From NCBI GenBank assembly GCA_903875575.1, contig CAIQWJ010000005.1, positions 123,914-187,913 on the forward strand: a stretch of 64,000 nt of DNA. Reading direction: 5' to 3'. Below, in pieces: positions 26,377 to 35,628 of the stretch (its first letter is position 1; every line of letters starts with the position of its first letter). This DNA is from an uncultured Acidobacteriia bacterium (lineage in GTDB: Bacteria > Acidobacteriota > Terriglobia > Bryobacterales > Bryobacteraceae). Under the pieces are notes generated by a model, which saw nothing but the letters and a program-made list of their open reading frames with translations, had not been told where the DNA came from and did no database searches. Position numbers and translations under genes: made by a program.

Positions 26377-27750
26377 CTATTCCCGCGGCGCAATTCCCAG
26401 TGCACGCATTTTCCTGTACAGATTGCTGCGTTCCAAACCCAGCAATTCCGCCGCGCGGCTCACGTTACCACCTGCTTCCTCCAGCTTGCGAAGAATGTAG
26501 TCCCGCTCAGCCGCTTCCCGCACATCCTGCAGGCTCCCGTAGCGTTCCGGCGCGCGGTCTATACCCGGCTTCCGGTTCGGCGCAGCCACCTGCAGCGGAA
26601 TATGACGCGCGTCTACTTTGCTTTGCGGATGCAGAATCACGATGCGTTCAATCAGGTTCCGCAGTTCCCGAACATTCCCGGGCCAATGATGCTCGCACAA
26701 TACCTCAACCGCAGCCGGCGTCAGTTCCTTCGGCTTGCGCCCGTAGGACCGCGTGAACTCTGCCAGAAAATGAGCCGCAAGCACGGGAATATCTTCTTTG
26801 CGTTCCCGCAGCGGCGGTACATGGAAAGGGATCACGTTGAGCCGGTAAAACAGCGCCTCGCGAAAATTCCCCGCGTCGATCTCCTGTTCCAGATTCTTAT
26901 TCGTCGCCGCCACCACCCGCACATCCACCTGGACGGATTCGTGCGCCCCCACCGGCTCAAAGCGCTGATCCTCCAGCACCCGCAGCACCTTAGCCTGGGT
27001 CTTCAGGCTCATATCGCCCACTTCGTCCAGAAAAAGCGTGCCGCCGTCGGCCTTCTGGAACTTACCGATCTTGCGCTCATGCGCTGCCGTAAAACTGCCC
27101 TTCATGTGGCCAAACAGTTCGCTCTCAATCAGGTCTTCCGGAATGGCCGCGCAGTTCACATCCACAAAAGGTTTCGCCGCCCGCGGACTCATGGCATGCA
27201 GCGCATGGGCCACCAGTTCCTTCCCTGTCCCGCTCTCGCCGTATATCAGCACGCGGCCATTGGTCCCCGCCATCAGCGCAAGCTGCTGGCGCAGGGCTTT
27301 CATCGGCACGCTGTCGCCCACAATGTAAGGCTGCCCGGCGGATGATTCCCTGTACTGGTCATTCTCCAGCCTCAGCCTGCGATGTTCAATCGCGTTCCGG
27401 ACCACCAGCAGCACACGCTCAATCGAGAGCGGCTTCTCAAGAAAATCGAACGCCCCCAGCTTCGTCGCGCGCACCGCCGTGTCAATCGTCGCATGCCCGG
27501 AGATCATCACCACCACAGGCCGCTCCGCCGCCGGCATCTTCTGTATCCGCTCGAGGATCACCAGGCCATCGGCCCCCGGCAGCCAGATATCCAGCAGCAC
27601 GATTTCGTAAAGCGAGTCCGCCAGCGCGTCCAGACACTTCTCGCCCGAATTCACCGAATCGACGCGAAAGCCTTCGTCGTCGAGCACGGCGCTGAGCGAC
27701 TGCCGAATACCGGGTTCGTCGTCGACGATAAGGATGCGTGGCGATTTCAT
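26377..27750 (-). CDS. Sigma-54-dependent response regulator (NtrX/ZraR-like)
   Basis: 457 residues in three domains. The receiver (1-120) has the full set Asp10, Asp11, Asp54 and Lys near 104. The AAA+ domain (about 140-375) has Walker A G-E-S-G-T-G-K-E and Walker B G-G-T-L-F-L-D-E-V-G-D. The sigma-54 contact loop, usually GAFTGA, reads G-S-F-T-A-A. The Fis-type HTH is at the C-terminus (G-G-N-V-S-R-A-A-E-L-L-G-L-E-R-S-N-L-Y-R). It is paired with the NtrY-like kinase gene 63 bases upstream. Targets unknown; nitrogen or redox control is the family precedent. Confidence 0.92.
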   Translation of the reverse strand: MKSPRILIVDDEPGIRQSLSAVLDDEGFRVDSVNSGEKCLDALADSLYEIVLLDIWLPGADGLVILERIQKMPAAERPVVVMISGHATIDTAVRATKLGAFDFLEKPLSIERVLLVVRNAIEHRRLRLENDQYRESSAGQPYIVGDSVPMKALRQQLALMAGTNGRVLIYGESGTGKELVAHALHAMSPRAAKPFVDVNCAAIPEDLIESELFGHMKGSFTAAHERKIGKFQKADGGTLFLDEVGDMSLKTQAKVLRVLEDQRFEPVGAHESVQVDVRVVAATNKNLEQEIDAGNFREALFYRLNVIPFHVPPLRERKEDIPVLAAHFLAEFTRSYGRKPKELTPAAVEVLCEHHWPGNVRELRNLIERIVILHPQSKVDARHIPLQVAAPNRKPGIDRAPERYGSLQDVREAAERDYILRKLEEAGGNVSRAAELLGLERSNLYRKMRALGIAPRE

Positions 27751-27813
27751 AGGCCTGCTTTCAGTTTAGTCACACCGCAACGGGCGGAACCTTCGTCAGT
27801 CCGCGGCAATACG

Positions 27814-29958
27814 TCAAACGCGCACCGGAATCGTACGGTCCGCCGGATCTTCCTGGTTTACATCCGGTGCCGCGGCCGGAATTTCAATCGCAAAGCGGGC
27901 TCCGCTGGGCTTGTTATCCTCTACCCGAATGCTTGCGCCATGCTCCGCCAGAATGTGACTGACAATGGCCAGCCCCAGTCCCGTCCCGCGCCCTTTGGTG
28001 GAAAAATACGGGAGAAACAGCTTCTCTTTTTCCTCGGCTGTGACGCCGCAACCGGAATCGGCGAAAATGATCTCGGCGGAGTCAGCCAGTCCCGGCCGTG
28101 TCTGCACCAGAAGACTCTTCACCGGCGAATCCTGCATGGCCTCCGCCGCGTTGTCGATCAGATTCACCACAACGCGCTTCAGTTGCTCCGGATCGGCCAT
28201 GACAGGCGGCAGTCCGGCGGCAAGGTCGATCGTCAGTTCAATGCCTTCAAGCCGCCCATCAAACACTCCGATGCCGCTGGCCACCACGTCGTTCAGGTCG
28301 CACAACACGAGTTGCGCTGCGGGCAGGCGTGAGAACTGCGAGAACTCGTCCACCAGTCGCTTCACGGACGCAGTCTCTTCGAGGATCGTCCCCGCGCACT
28401 CCCGCAGCAGCTTATCCAACCCCGGCGGCAGCGCGACCCGATCCGCCTGGCGGATGATGCGTTCGGCGGAAAGCGCGATGGGCGTCAATGGATTCCTGAT
28501 CTCATGCGCCACGCGGCGGGCCACTTCGCTCCACGCCGCCACCTTCTGCGCCCGCAGGAGGTCACTGGTGTCTTCAATCACAACAACAAACCCCGAGTTC
28601 CTGCCACCTTCGATAGCCGCCACCGTGATCGCCAGATGCAGCGTACGCGCCGGAGTATGCACCTCGAACTCCCGGGAGGAGATGCCCGTTCGTCGCGCCC
28701 GATTCATCAGATAGCGAATCTCCGTCGCGTCTTCCGGCGGGAAAAAATCATCCAGGCGCGAGGCGGCACGCGCGTCGGGCAGCATCTGTTTCAGCGCCTT
28801 ATTGACCCGCTGAATCACGCCGCCGGAATCTACAGAGATCACGCCCGTCGGAATGCTTTCCAGAATCGCCTCGGTAAATCGTCTGCGGGAATCCAGCTCC
28901 GAACGGTTTGCCTCCAGGTCCGCCGTCATGCGGTTGAAGCCTCCCACCAGTTCCGCGAATTCTCCGATGCCGGTGCCGGCGACTCGATGCGTCAGGTTGC
29001 CGCGGCTCACCTCACCCGCCGCCTGCAGCAGCGCCGTAATCGGCGTGCTGATCTGCCGTGCCAGATATTGCGCAAAATAGGTCGCCACAAAAAGGATGAA
29101 CAGCGCGATGAGCCAGAGTACCTGCAGAAGATTGGTACGGATGCGCCTGCCGTCGTCGTGCAGTTGCTGTGAGACCCGGATGTGGTCGTTGATTTCCTTC
29201 TGCCCGGCCACCACGTCGACCGGCACCTCGCCGGCTACCAGGACCGTTCCAATCTCCACGCCGCCGCTCTTCACCTTCGCCATTGCCGTGGCGTTTGTCG
29301 TCAGCGGCATCTTGCCGAAACTCGCCACCGGCGTCATGGAACCAGTCGGCAGTATTCGCGCGGCAAGCAACCCGTTCTCTTTGCAAAAGGCCGACAGCCA
29401 ATCCGAACTGGCCACGTTCTGCTCGGCCGCGGCTTCGCCCTCCGAGGCTCCCCCGGCGCGGCTTGCCAACGCGGCTTTCAGCAGCGTCTCGGCCTCCGGC
29501 GACTGCGCAATGAGCCGTGCCTCCGCCAGCGCCCTCCCGCCCATCTGCTTTTCAAGCGCGTTGCCGATGGTCGTAAAATCCTGCACTACGTGCTCCGCCG
29601 GTGCTGTAAACCACTTGGTGAACGTGTTGTTCAGAACATAGTAGCTGAACAAGACCATGAAGAATACCGGCATGATGCTGAGCGCCAGCGCCCCCATCAC
29701 CAGCCGCGTCCGAATGCGCGATCCCGCTCCTCCGGTCTGACGCGCGATCCACAGCTTGATCATCAGCCGCACCAGCATGAAGCCGAGCCCAAGCATCAGC
29801 AGGAAGATGAGGATGGAAAGACCGAAGAATACGAAGGTTTGCGACGGATCAGCCCCAGGATCCGCAACTCTGTTATTGAACGACCCTTCCCACAAAACAA
29901 ACAACACCGAGGCGAGCAGCAGGATCGCCGCGAGACCGATGGAAATTCGCTTCAGCAT
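27814..29958 (-). CDS. NtrY-like membrane sensor histidine kinase
   Basis: 714 residues. Four TM segments (about 7-25, 42-70, 87-110 and 275-297) give an NtrY-like topology, with an extracytoplasmic sensor between the last two. HAMP (about 298-350), PAS (about 365-470), HisKA with the phospho-accepting His near 485 in R-R-V-A-H-E-I-R-N-P, and HATPase follow; N box N-L-I-D-N-A-A-E-A-M, G1 D-S-G-C-G-V and G2 G-R-G-T-G-L-G-L are intact. It precedes its cognate NtrX-like regulator in the same orientation. Confidence 0.92.
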   Translation of the reverse strand: MLKRISIGLAAILLLASVLFVLWEGSFNNRVADPGADPSQTFVFFGLSILIFLLMLGLGFMLVRLMIKLWIARQTGGAGSRIRTRLVMGALALSIMPVFFMVLFSYYVLNNTFTKWFTAPAEHVVQDFTTIGNALEKQMGGRALAEARLIAQSPEAETLLKAALASRAGGASEGEAAAEQNVASSDWLSAFCKENGLLAARILPTGSMTPVASFGKMPLTTNATAMAKVKSGGVEIGTVLVAGEVPVDVVAGQKEINDHIRVSQQLHDDGRRIRTNLLQVLWLIALFILFVATYFAQYLARQISTPITALLQAAGEVSRGNLTHRVAGTGIGEFAELVGGFNRMTADLEANRSELDSRRRFTEAILESIPTGVISVDSGGVIQRVNKALKQMLPDARAASRLDDFFPPEDATEIRYLMNRARRTGISSREFEVHTPARTLHLAITVAAIEGGRNSGFVVVIEDTSDLLRAQKVAAWSEVARRVAHEIRNPLTPIALSAERIIRQADRVALPPGLDKLLRECAGTILEETASVKRLVDEFSQFSRLPAAQLVLCDLNDVVASGIGVFDGRLEGIELTIDLAAGLPPVMADPEQLKRVVVNLIDNAAEAMQDSPVKSLLVQTRPGLADSAEIIFADSGCGVTAEEKEKLFLPYFSTKGRGTGLGLAIVSHILAEHGASIRVEDNKPSGARFAIEIPAAAPDVNQEDPADRTIPVRV

Positions 29959-30068
29959 GGATTGCTTTCAGTGTACGCGAATCCGGATGGCTCGTGAACG
30001 GTGAGCGCTTACACGGAATACCCGCAGCCAGCCTCACGCATTCGCTATCGGAATATTGCGACGCAAAA

Positions 30069-30117
30069 AAAGAGAAAGGCCCCCGGGGAATCCCGGGGGC
30101 CTTTCTCTTTTAATACT
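30069..30117 (-). terminator. Strong rho-independent terminator after TonB-dependent receptor
   Basis: Perfect 19-bp stem (30069-30087 with 30092-30110) around a 4-base loop, with A-runs on one side and T-run on the other, so it can work in both directions. It lies 19 bases after the receptor stop codon and also insulates the NtrY/NtrX operon from upstream transcription. Confidence 0.93.
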
Positions 30118-30128
30118 TAACGGTCAGC

Positions 30129-33100
30129 TTAGAACGTGAACCGGATCGACAGGCGGATATTGCGCGCCTGCTGATACAGCTGCGGCAACCCGTAACGGGA
30201 GGCCAGCGTCAGCTTCGACTGAACACCGGCGAAAGTACCCGTGCCATTCAAAGCGTCCATGTAGTTGTAAGCGGTCATGATCTTGTTCCAGTCAACCAGC
30301 GGGTCGCCCGAGAAACGGGAGGCGCGCGTCGGGCTGATAAGGCCGGACCCGGCTACCGCAATCTCGTTCACCGCAGTCACTGCATGCTGATTCAACACGT
30401 TGAGAGCGTTGACTTCGAACGCCAGCTTCGTGTTTTCGCTCGTGCGAATTTCATGGTGGATCGACAGATCGGACTGAACATAGTTCGGGGTGCGGGCACC
30501 CATGATCACGTTGCCCTTGACGAAATCGCCACTGGCGGAACGAGTGAACTGCACGAAGTTACCGCGGCCTTCCGCCCACTGGCAGGCCGACGATGTGCCG
30601 ACTACCGGGAGGCAGGTGCTAAGCGGGGTGCCCTCGAAGACAGACTGGACAAGGCCGATGGTCGTGGTCATACCGAGCCACTTCACCGGAATGTAGCCGA
30701 AAGCCTTCAGCGTATTCGGACGATCCGTGCTCAACGGGCCATCGCTCACCTTGCCGTTCGGATCGTATCCCATCGACGGCAGATCGAAAGCGCGTCCGTT
30801 GTCGGGAGCGTGACGTCCACCACCACCATCCGTCGGATCGGTGTTCGTGAGACCCGCATAGTTACCGCGCAGAGCACTGTAGGTATAGGAGACGGTCCCA
30901 AACCACTTGCCAACTGTCTTGCGGGAAATGGCAAACTCAATACCGTCATAACGACGGGAGGGTTTCACGTTCCCGGGGCATTCCGCGCAGAACGGAACGG
31001 TTGTCAGATAATTGTTGCCATTCGCGTCCGGCGTAACCACCGGCCGATGCAGAAGGTCGGAGAACGGGGTACCCGGGTTGCCGATATAGAATCCCAGGTT
31101 ATCCGTGATCGACATGTCTTCAATCGCGCTGTCCAGCCGCTTGCGGGCATAACGCGCCGTGACATAGTACTGAGACGAGAGTGCCCAATCGGCACCAGCC
31201 ACGAATTCATGCTGCCGCATCGGCTTCATGTTCGGATCGATCGCGGGATCGCGGGTATCCGCCTTCGTTGCACGGAAGTCCACGTTTTCAATGAACCGGC
31301 CGGTGATACCGGGTGCCGGACCAGTTGCGGGGCAACCGCCACCAGCACCGTAGGTCGGCGTCAGGCTGGAGAAGTTGGTGGTATCGAGAGCGTATACGCA
31401 ATTGTGCCAGTAATCGCTGCCGAAGGAACCACGGGCCAGACCCATCTTCATGATGTCGTAGAACACGCCGTAGCTGGCGTAGACCTTGACCTTGCCGTTG
31501 TGGAGCAAGTCATACGCTGCGCCAAGGCGCGGAGCAACTTTTTGACCCCAGCCGAACGAAACAGTCGGAAAACGGTTGGCATCGTACGGCGGCTGCACTT
31601 CCTGATCGAAGCGAATGCCGAGATTCAGCGTCAGGCCGTGACCCACCTGCCACGCATCCTGGAGGTAAATGGCCTTTGCCGTCTGCTGTGTGCCACCAGT
31701 GTTCGTCACGCCAGTGCCGACCACGAAGTAACCGAACTGACCCTGACAAACGTTCGCCGCCGAGCCAAAATTCGTTACGTTACCCGCCATAACCGCGTTG
31801 CAGGCCGTACCGGAGGTAACGGGAGCGTAAGCCTGACCCCAATAAAGATCAATACGTCCGCCCTGGAAGTTCGTCAGCACCGTGTTACTCTGCTGCTGCA
31901 TGAAGAACCCGGTCTTGAAGATATGGGTGCCGCCGAACAGACGTCCCACAAAATACGAGCCGTCAACCGTGAAGCTGTTGCGCTTGTAGGCGTCGTACAC
32001 GGTTGCCAGGTTCGAAGGAATATTGCCGAAACCTGCCGAATTGAAGGAAGACGACGGGAAGGGATTGCCCGCCAGATCCTTGCTGTTGGCGTTCACCGAC
32101 GCCTGATAGACGTAACGCGTGCCAACCGGCGTGCCGCGCTGTTCCACGTTATTAAAGAAGCGGCCATAGCGCACCGTGATGGTGGCTTTCGACGTCGGCG
32201 TCCAGTCTCCACCGAACGACCACAGAGCATTCGGCTGCACCGAACCCGTGTCTGAACGAAGCGTGTTCGGATCCGTGCCGGAACTCGCATTCAACTGACC
32301 GATCGTGCTGTCCGCGCCCGACAGAAGACCCGTCGTGCGGAAGTAACCGTAGTTCCAGGAAGCGAACAGATTGATGCTGTTCCGCAGCCGGTAATCCAGG
32401 CGATTGAAAGCATTGTGCTGCAGGTTCGCCAGCGACAGCGTTCTCGGCCCCGGATTCGCGCCCGTAAAGGTCGTGGTGCGGCGGGTCGTGTCGATGTTCG
32501 GAATGTAGCTGCTGAAAATCCAAAGACGATTCTTGATCAGCGCGCCGCCCACCGAGTAGCCCGGTTCCAGCGTCGTGTGGTGATCTTTCTTCGGGACATA
32601 ATACTGAGGGGTTCCGTCCAGACGGGTCGTCGTGTTCAGACCGGCCAGTGTCGGATCCAGACGCAGTCCGCAAACCGTGCTGAAGCCAGTCGAAGTGTAA
32701 CCGCTGGCGCAGGGATCGTTCGCGTCCATCGACGCGCTCTGATAATAACCAAACAGCGAACCATGCCAGTTGTTCGAACCGCGCTTCGCTACCGCGTTGA
32801 TCACGCCGCCGAGCGCGCCGCCGTATTCGGCTTCGAAGCTGCTCGACTTGATCTGTACTTCCTGCACAAATTCCATCTGGAAGCTGCGGCCAACGCCGCC
32901 GCTCAAAATATTCGTCGTATTGACGCCGTCCACCAGATAGGTATTTTCGGAGTCCGTCGCGCCATCAATCTGGAAGCCGTTCGTGCGGGCACCCGTGGTG
33001 CTCTGCAGCGGTTCCTGACGCGCGCCAGGTGCAAAAGGAATCACGGACTGATAAGAACGTCCGGTCGGAATGCCGTCCAGAATCTGGCGATCCACAACTG

Positions 33101-33497
33101 CCGCCACTTTACTCGATGTAACGTCAACGTTCGATACCGCGTCTGTCACTTCGATGGTTTCCGTGACTGCGCCCAATACCAGCTTCGCTTCCACATTGAC
33201 CAGGTGGCCTGTCTCCAGAACCACGTTGGGCACGTTTTCCTTGCGGAAGCCCTTCGCCGTGACCGATACCGTATAGGTGCCGACCGGTAATGCTGTTAAC
33301 TGAAACTTACCTTCTCCATCCGTTGTAGCGGTACGCGGTGCGATCAGCGCCGAACTAGTCGCCTCTACGCTCGCGCCGGGAACCGCAGCCCCTGACGGAT
33401 CTTTAACTGTTCCCTGAATTCCTGCCGACGTCTCCTGCGCAAAACTTGCGAAGGCGAGTAGCAGCGACATAAATGCCAGCGTTAGTATCCTCTTCAC
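30129..33497 (-). CDS. Oar-like TonB-dependent outer-membrane receptor
   Basis: 1122 residues starting at GTG with AGGAG 6 bases upstream. Signal peptide at 1-20 (ends S-F-A-Q), then a carboxypeptidase-regulatory-like beta domain (about 24-110), a plug domain (about 125-240, with N-I-L-S-G-G-V-G-R-S) and a long beta-barrel ending in R-F-T-F with the terminal Phe required for outer-membrane insertion. These large receptors are typical of acidobacteria and are thought to import oligosaccharides or other polymers. Monocistronic: upstream 197-base promoter region and a strong terminator downstream. No neighbouring SusD-like or hydrolase gene points to the substrate. Confidence 0.92.
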   Translation of the reverse strand: MKRILTLAFMSLLLAFASFAQETSAGIQGTVKDPSGAAVPGASVEATSSALIAPRTATTDGEGKFQLTALPVGTYTVSVTAKGFRKENVPNVVLETGHLVNVEAKLVLGAVTETIEVTDAVSNVDVTSSKVAAVVDRQILDGIPTGRSYQSVIPFAPGARQEPLQSTTGARTNGFQIDGATDSENTYLVDGVNTTNILSGGVGRSFQMEFVQEVQIKSSSFEAEYGGALGGVINAVAKRGSNNWHGSLFGYYQSASMDANDPCASGYTSTGFSTVCGLRLDPTLAGLNTTTRLDGTPQYYVPKKDHHTTLEPGYSVGGALIKNRLWIFSSYIPNIDTTRRTTTFTGANPGPRTLSLANLQHNAFNRLDYRLRNSINLFASWNYGYFRTTGLLSGADSTIGQLNASSGTDPNTLRSDTGSVQPNALWSFGGDWTPTSKATITVRYGRFFNNVEQRGTPVGTRYVYQASVNANSKDLAGNPFPSSSFNSAGFGNIPSNLATVYDAYKRNSFTVDGSYFVGRLFGGTHIFKTGFFMQQQSNTVLTNFQGGRIDLYWGQAYAPVTSGTACNAVMAGNVTNFGSAANVCQGQFGYFVVGTGVTNTGGTQQTAKAIYLQDAWQVGHGLTLNLGIRFDQEVQPPYDANRFPTVSFGWGQKVAPRLGAAYDLLHNGKVKVYASYGVFYDIMKMGLARGSFGSDYWHNCVYALDTTNFSSLTPTYGAGGGCPATGPAPGITGRFIENVDFRATKADTRDPAIDPNMKPMRQHEFVAGADWALSSQYYVTARYARKRLDSAIEDMSITDNLGFYIGNPGTPFSDLLHRPVVTPDANGNNYLTTVPFCAECPGNVKPSRRYDGIEFAISRKTVGKWFGTVSYTYSALRGNYAGLTNTDPTDGGGGRHAPDNGRAFDLPSMGYDPNGKVSDGPLSTDRPNTLKAFGYIPVKWLGMTTTIGLVQSVFEGTPLSTCLPVVGTSSACQWAEGRGNFVQFTRSASGDFVKGNVIMGARTPNYVQSDLSIHHEIRTSENTKLAFEVNALNVLNQHAVTAVNEIAVAGSGLISPTRASRFSGDPLVDWNKIMTAYNYMDALNGTGTFAGVQSKLTLASRYGLPQLYQQARNIRLSIRFTF

Positions 33498-33694
33498 CGG
33501 TTTCTCCTGACTTATTTTTTAAACAAAACCAACCCGCGCTCCCATTGACCGCCGACTGGCCCTTTTTCTAAGTTTAACATTCTTTACGCAATTCTTGACA
33601 CAACGTTAACACGCACCACTGATAGGTGGCAACTACTAAATTGTGGCGAAACGTTAATAAACGGTGGCGAACCCGTCCTGTGGGTACCGGGCTG
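33498..33694 (-). promoter_or_regulatory. Promoter region of the TonB-dependent receptor
   Basis: 197-base AT-richer spacer between amidase and receptor. On the minus strand TTGTGT and an extended -10-like TGTTAAACT can be seen about 80 bases upstream of the GTG, but their spacing is not ideal. An 8-base direct repeat GTGGCGAA occurs at 33644 and 33665. No ORF. Confidence 0.4.
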
Positions 33695-35050
33695 TCACCC
33701 CTCCATCAGGCCGGCAACCGCCAGTACTCTCGCATCGTCGAAACCCCGCCCGATAATCTGAAGTCCCGCCGGTAACCCGCTTTTTTTTAGAGGGATAGAC
33801 ACCGCAGGCAAACCAAGCACGTTAATGGCCCGTACGAATCGGGTCGTAGCCAGGCGAACATCTTCGCCTTCTGTTTCTTTATTATTCGCCTGCCATTCGA
33901 CCTCCGTCTGCCCAATCAGCGGGGCCAGAATCGGTGCCGTTGGGGTGAAAATCACGTCGGCCTGGGACCAGACTGCGTCCCACTCCCCCCGCATTTTTGT
34001 CCGCAGCCGCTGCGCATTGATGTAGTCCGCGGCCGCAAGCAGCCTCCCCTGATCCAGCAGAGCCAGCACATCGGCACCAAAATCAGCGCGACGGTCTTCA
34101 TACCGTTCCATCAGCGCGGACGCCTCAGACATGAGAATGATGCGCCCAATGACATTGATCGCCTCCGGGTCCGGTGCCCGAACGGGAATCAATCCCGCCC
34201 CCGCCGCCTCCGCCCGCTTCAGGGCTTGCGAAAAGGCATCGGCCACCTCCGGGCAGACTCGCGCACCATAGAAATTCTCCGGCACTCCCACCCGCAATCC
34301 CTTGAGTGAATCCCGCCCTGACTCCCAGTTCAGAGCCCCAACCACGGAACTGCCGTCCCGCAGGTCGAATCCCCCAATTGCGCGCATCACCAGCGCTGAA
34401 TCACGCGCTGTCTGCGTCATTGGACCCATATGGTCCAGACTTCCACCCAGCGGCATCGTCCCGTATCGACTCACAACCCCGTACGTCGGCTTAAACCCCA
34501 CACACCCGCAGTACGCCGCCGGAATCCGGATCGAGCCGCCCGTATCGCTGCCCATGGCGAAACTGACCATCCCCGCCGCCACCGCCGCACCGGAGCCGCC
34601 GCTCGACCCACCGGGAATCCGCGAAGGATCATGCGGATTCCGCACCGCGCCATAGTGCGGATTGTTGCTCGTCACTCCGTAAGCCAGTTCATGCAGTCCG
34701 GTCTTTCCCATCAGGACCGCGCCTGCCGCCCGCAGCTTCTCATAGACCGCGCAATCGTAATCCGGCACATGATCGGCGTAGATCTTCGTACCGCCCGTGG
34801 TTCTCACCCCGCGCGTCCGGAAGAGATCCTTCAGTGCGTAGGGAATCCCCTGCAACGGTCCGCGATCAATCCCCTTCGCGAAGTCCTCGTCCGCCTGCCG
34901 CGCCTGCGTGAGCGCCAGTTCATCCGTAATCGTGATAAAGGCGTTTAGGTGAGGCTGCTCCGCATGAATCCGCCGCAGCGATTCCTGCGCCAGTTCCACG
35001 GCGGATACCACTCGCGCCCGCAGCCTTCTGGCGAGATCTTCGATCTTCAC
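33695..35050 (-). CDS. Amidase signature family enzyme (GatA/AtzE-like)
   Basis: 451-residue amidase with the Ser-cisSer-Lys triad visible as Lys74 (A-L-K-D-L-F), Ser149 in G-G-S-S-G-G-S-G-A and Ser173 in G-S-D-T-G-G-S-I-R. It hydrolyses or transfers amides; overall sequence is closer to stand-alone amidases and AtzE/GatA paralogues than to a complete GatCAB, and no gatB is present. Its start overlaps a 59-residue upstream ORF by 4 bases, so the two are translationally coupled. Confidence 0.88.
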   Translation of the reverse strand: MKIEDLARRLRARVVSAVELAQESLRRIHAEQPHLNAFITITDELALTQARQADEDFAKGIDRGPLQGIPYALKDLFRTRGVRTTGGTKIYADHVPDYDCAVYEKLRAAGAVLMGKTGLHELAYGVTSNNPHYGAVRNPHDPSRIPGGSSGGSGAAVAAGMVSFAMGSDTGGSIRIPAAYCGCVGFKPTYGVVSRYGTMPLGGSLDHMGPMTQTARDSALVMRAIGGFDLRDGSSVVGALNWESGRDSLKGLRVGVPENFYGARVCPEVADAFSQALKRAEAAGAGLIPVRAPDPEAINVIGRIILMSEASALMERYEDRRADFGADVLALLDQGRLLAAADYINAQRLRTKMRGEWDAVWSQADVIFTPTAPILAPLIGQTEVEWQANNKETEGEDVRLATTRFVRAINVLGLPAVSIPLKKSGLPAGLQIIGRGFDDARVLAVAGLMEG

Positions 35051-35226
35051 CGTTCACCCCCGGCCACGTTCGTAAACACCACGGCAGCTTCCACGTCCTC
35101 CGTCAACTGTGCCGCCAGCGGGCGAAAAGCCGCTTCCAGTTTCTCCAGCGAAGGCACGATGCGCTCCACGGCATCAGAGGGTATATCGGGGCAGCGCGCG
35201 GCCGCCAGTGCTTTCCAATCGGTCAT
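35047..35226 (-). CDS. Small GatC/AtzG-like partner of the amidase
   Basis: 59 residues from the ATG at 35226 (M-T-D-W-K-A-L-A-A-A). The helical C-terminal half, with L-E-K-L-E-A-A-F-R-P-L-A-A-Q-L near residues 29-43, resembles small subunits that stabilise amidases, such as GatC and AtzG. The ATGA overlap with the amidase start supports a 1:1 complex. Divergent from the glutamylcyclotransferase gene with only 21 bases between starts. Assignment is by context and composition; homology not verified. Confidence 0.55.
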   Translation of the reverse strand: MTDWKALAAARCPDIPSDAVERIVPSLEKLEAAFRPLAAQLTEDVEAAVVFTNVAGGER

Positions 35227-35247
35227 CACGCCATAATATAGGACGTC

Positions 35248-35628
35248 ATGTCCGATCTCCTTTTCGTCTACGGCTCCCTGCGCAGCGAATTCGACAATCC
35301 GCACGCCCGAAAGCTGCGCGCTGACGCAGTTTTACTCGGCCCGGCCACCGTTCGCGGGTCGCTCTTCCACGTCGCCGGCTACTCCGGTTACCAGAAGGAA
35401 CCGGACGGCCTGGTCTATGGCGAAATCTGGCAACTGGGCGACCCTTCGAAGACCCTGAACACCATGGACGGCACACTGGTCGTACTCGACAACTACGAAG
35501 GCACCGAATATGTTCGCGTCTTAGTAGATCTCGTGGAACCCGCCGGCCGAAGCGCCTGGATCTATATGTATAACGGCAAACCGGACTCCTCGCGGCGAAT
35601 CCTTTCGGGAGACGTCCTCAAACCATGA
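35248..35628 (+). CDS. Gamma-glutamylcyclotransferase-like protein
   Basis: 126-residue member of the GGCT/AIG2 fold. The substrate-binding Y-G-S-L motif is at 8-11 and the catalytic Glu is Glu84 in L-D-N-Y-E-G. Such enzymes release 5-oxoproline from gamma-glutamyl compounds. The stop overlaps the aminotransferase start by 4 bases. Confidence 0.85.
   Translation: MSDLLFVYGSLRSEFDNPHARKLRADAVLLGPATVRGSLFHVAGYSGYQKEPDGLVYGEIWQLGDPSKTLNTMDGTLVVLDNYEGTEYVRVLVDLVEPAGRSAWIYMYNGKPDSSRRILSGDVLKP

Noticed and set aside
30384..32255. 623-residue plus-strand frame
   Set aside because: Antisense of the TonB-dependent receptor, which has a signal peptide, plug, barrel and C-terminal Phe.
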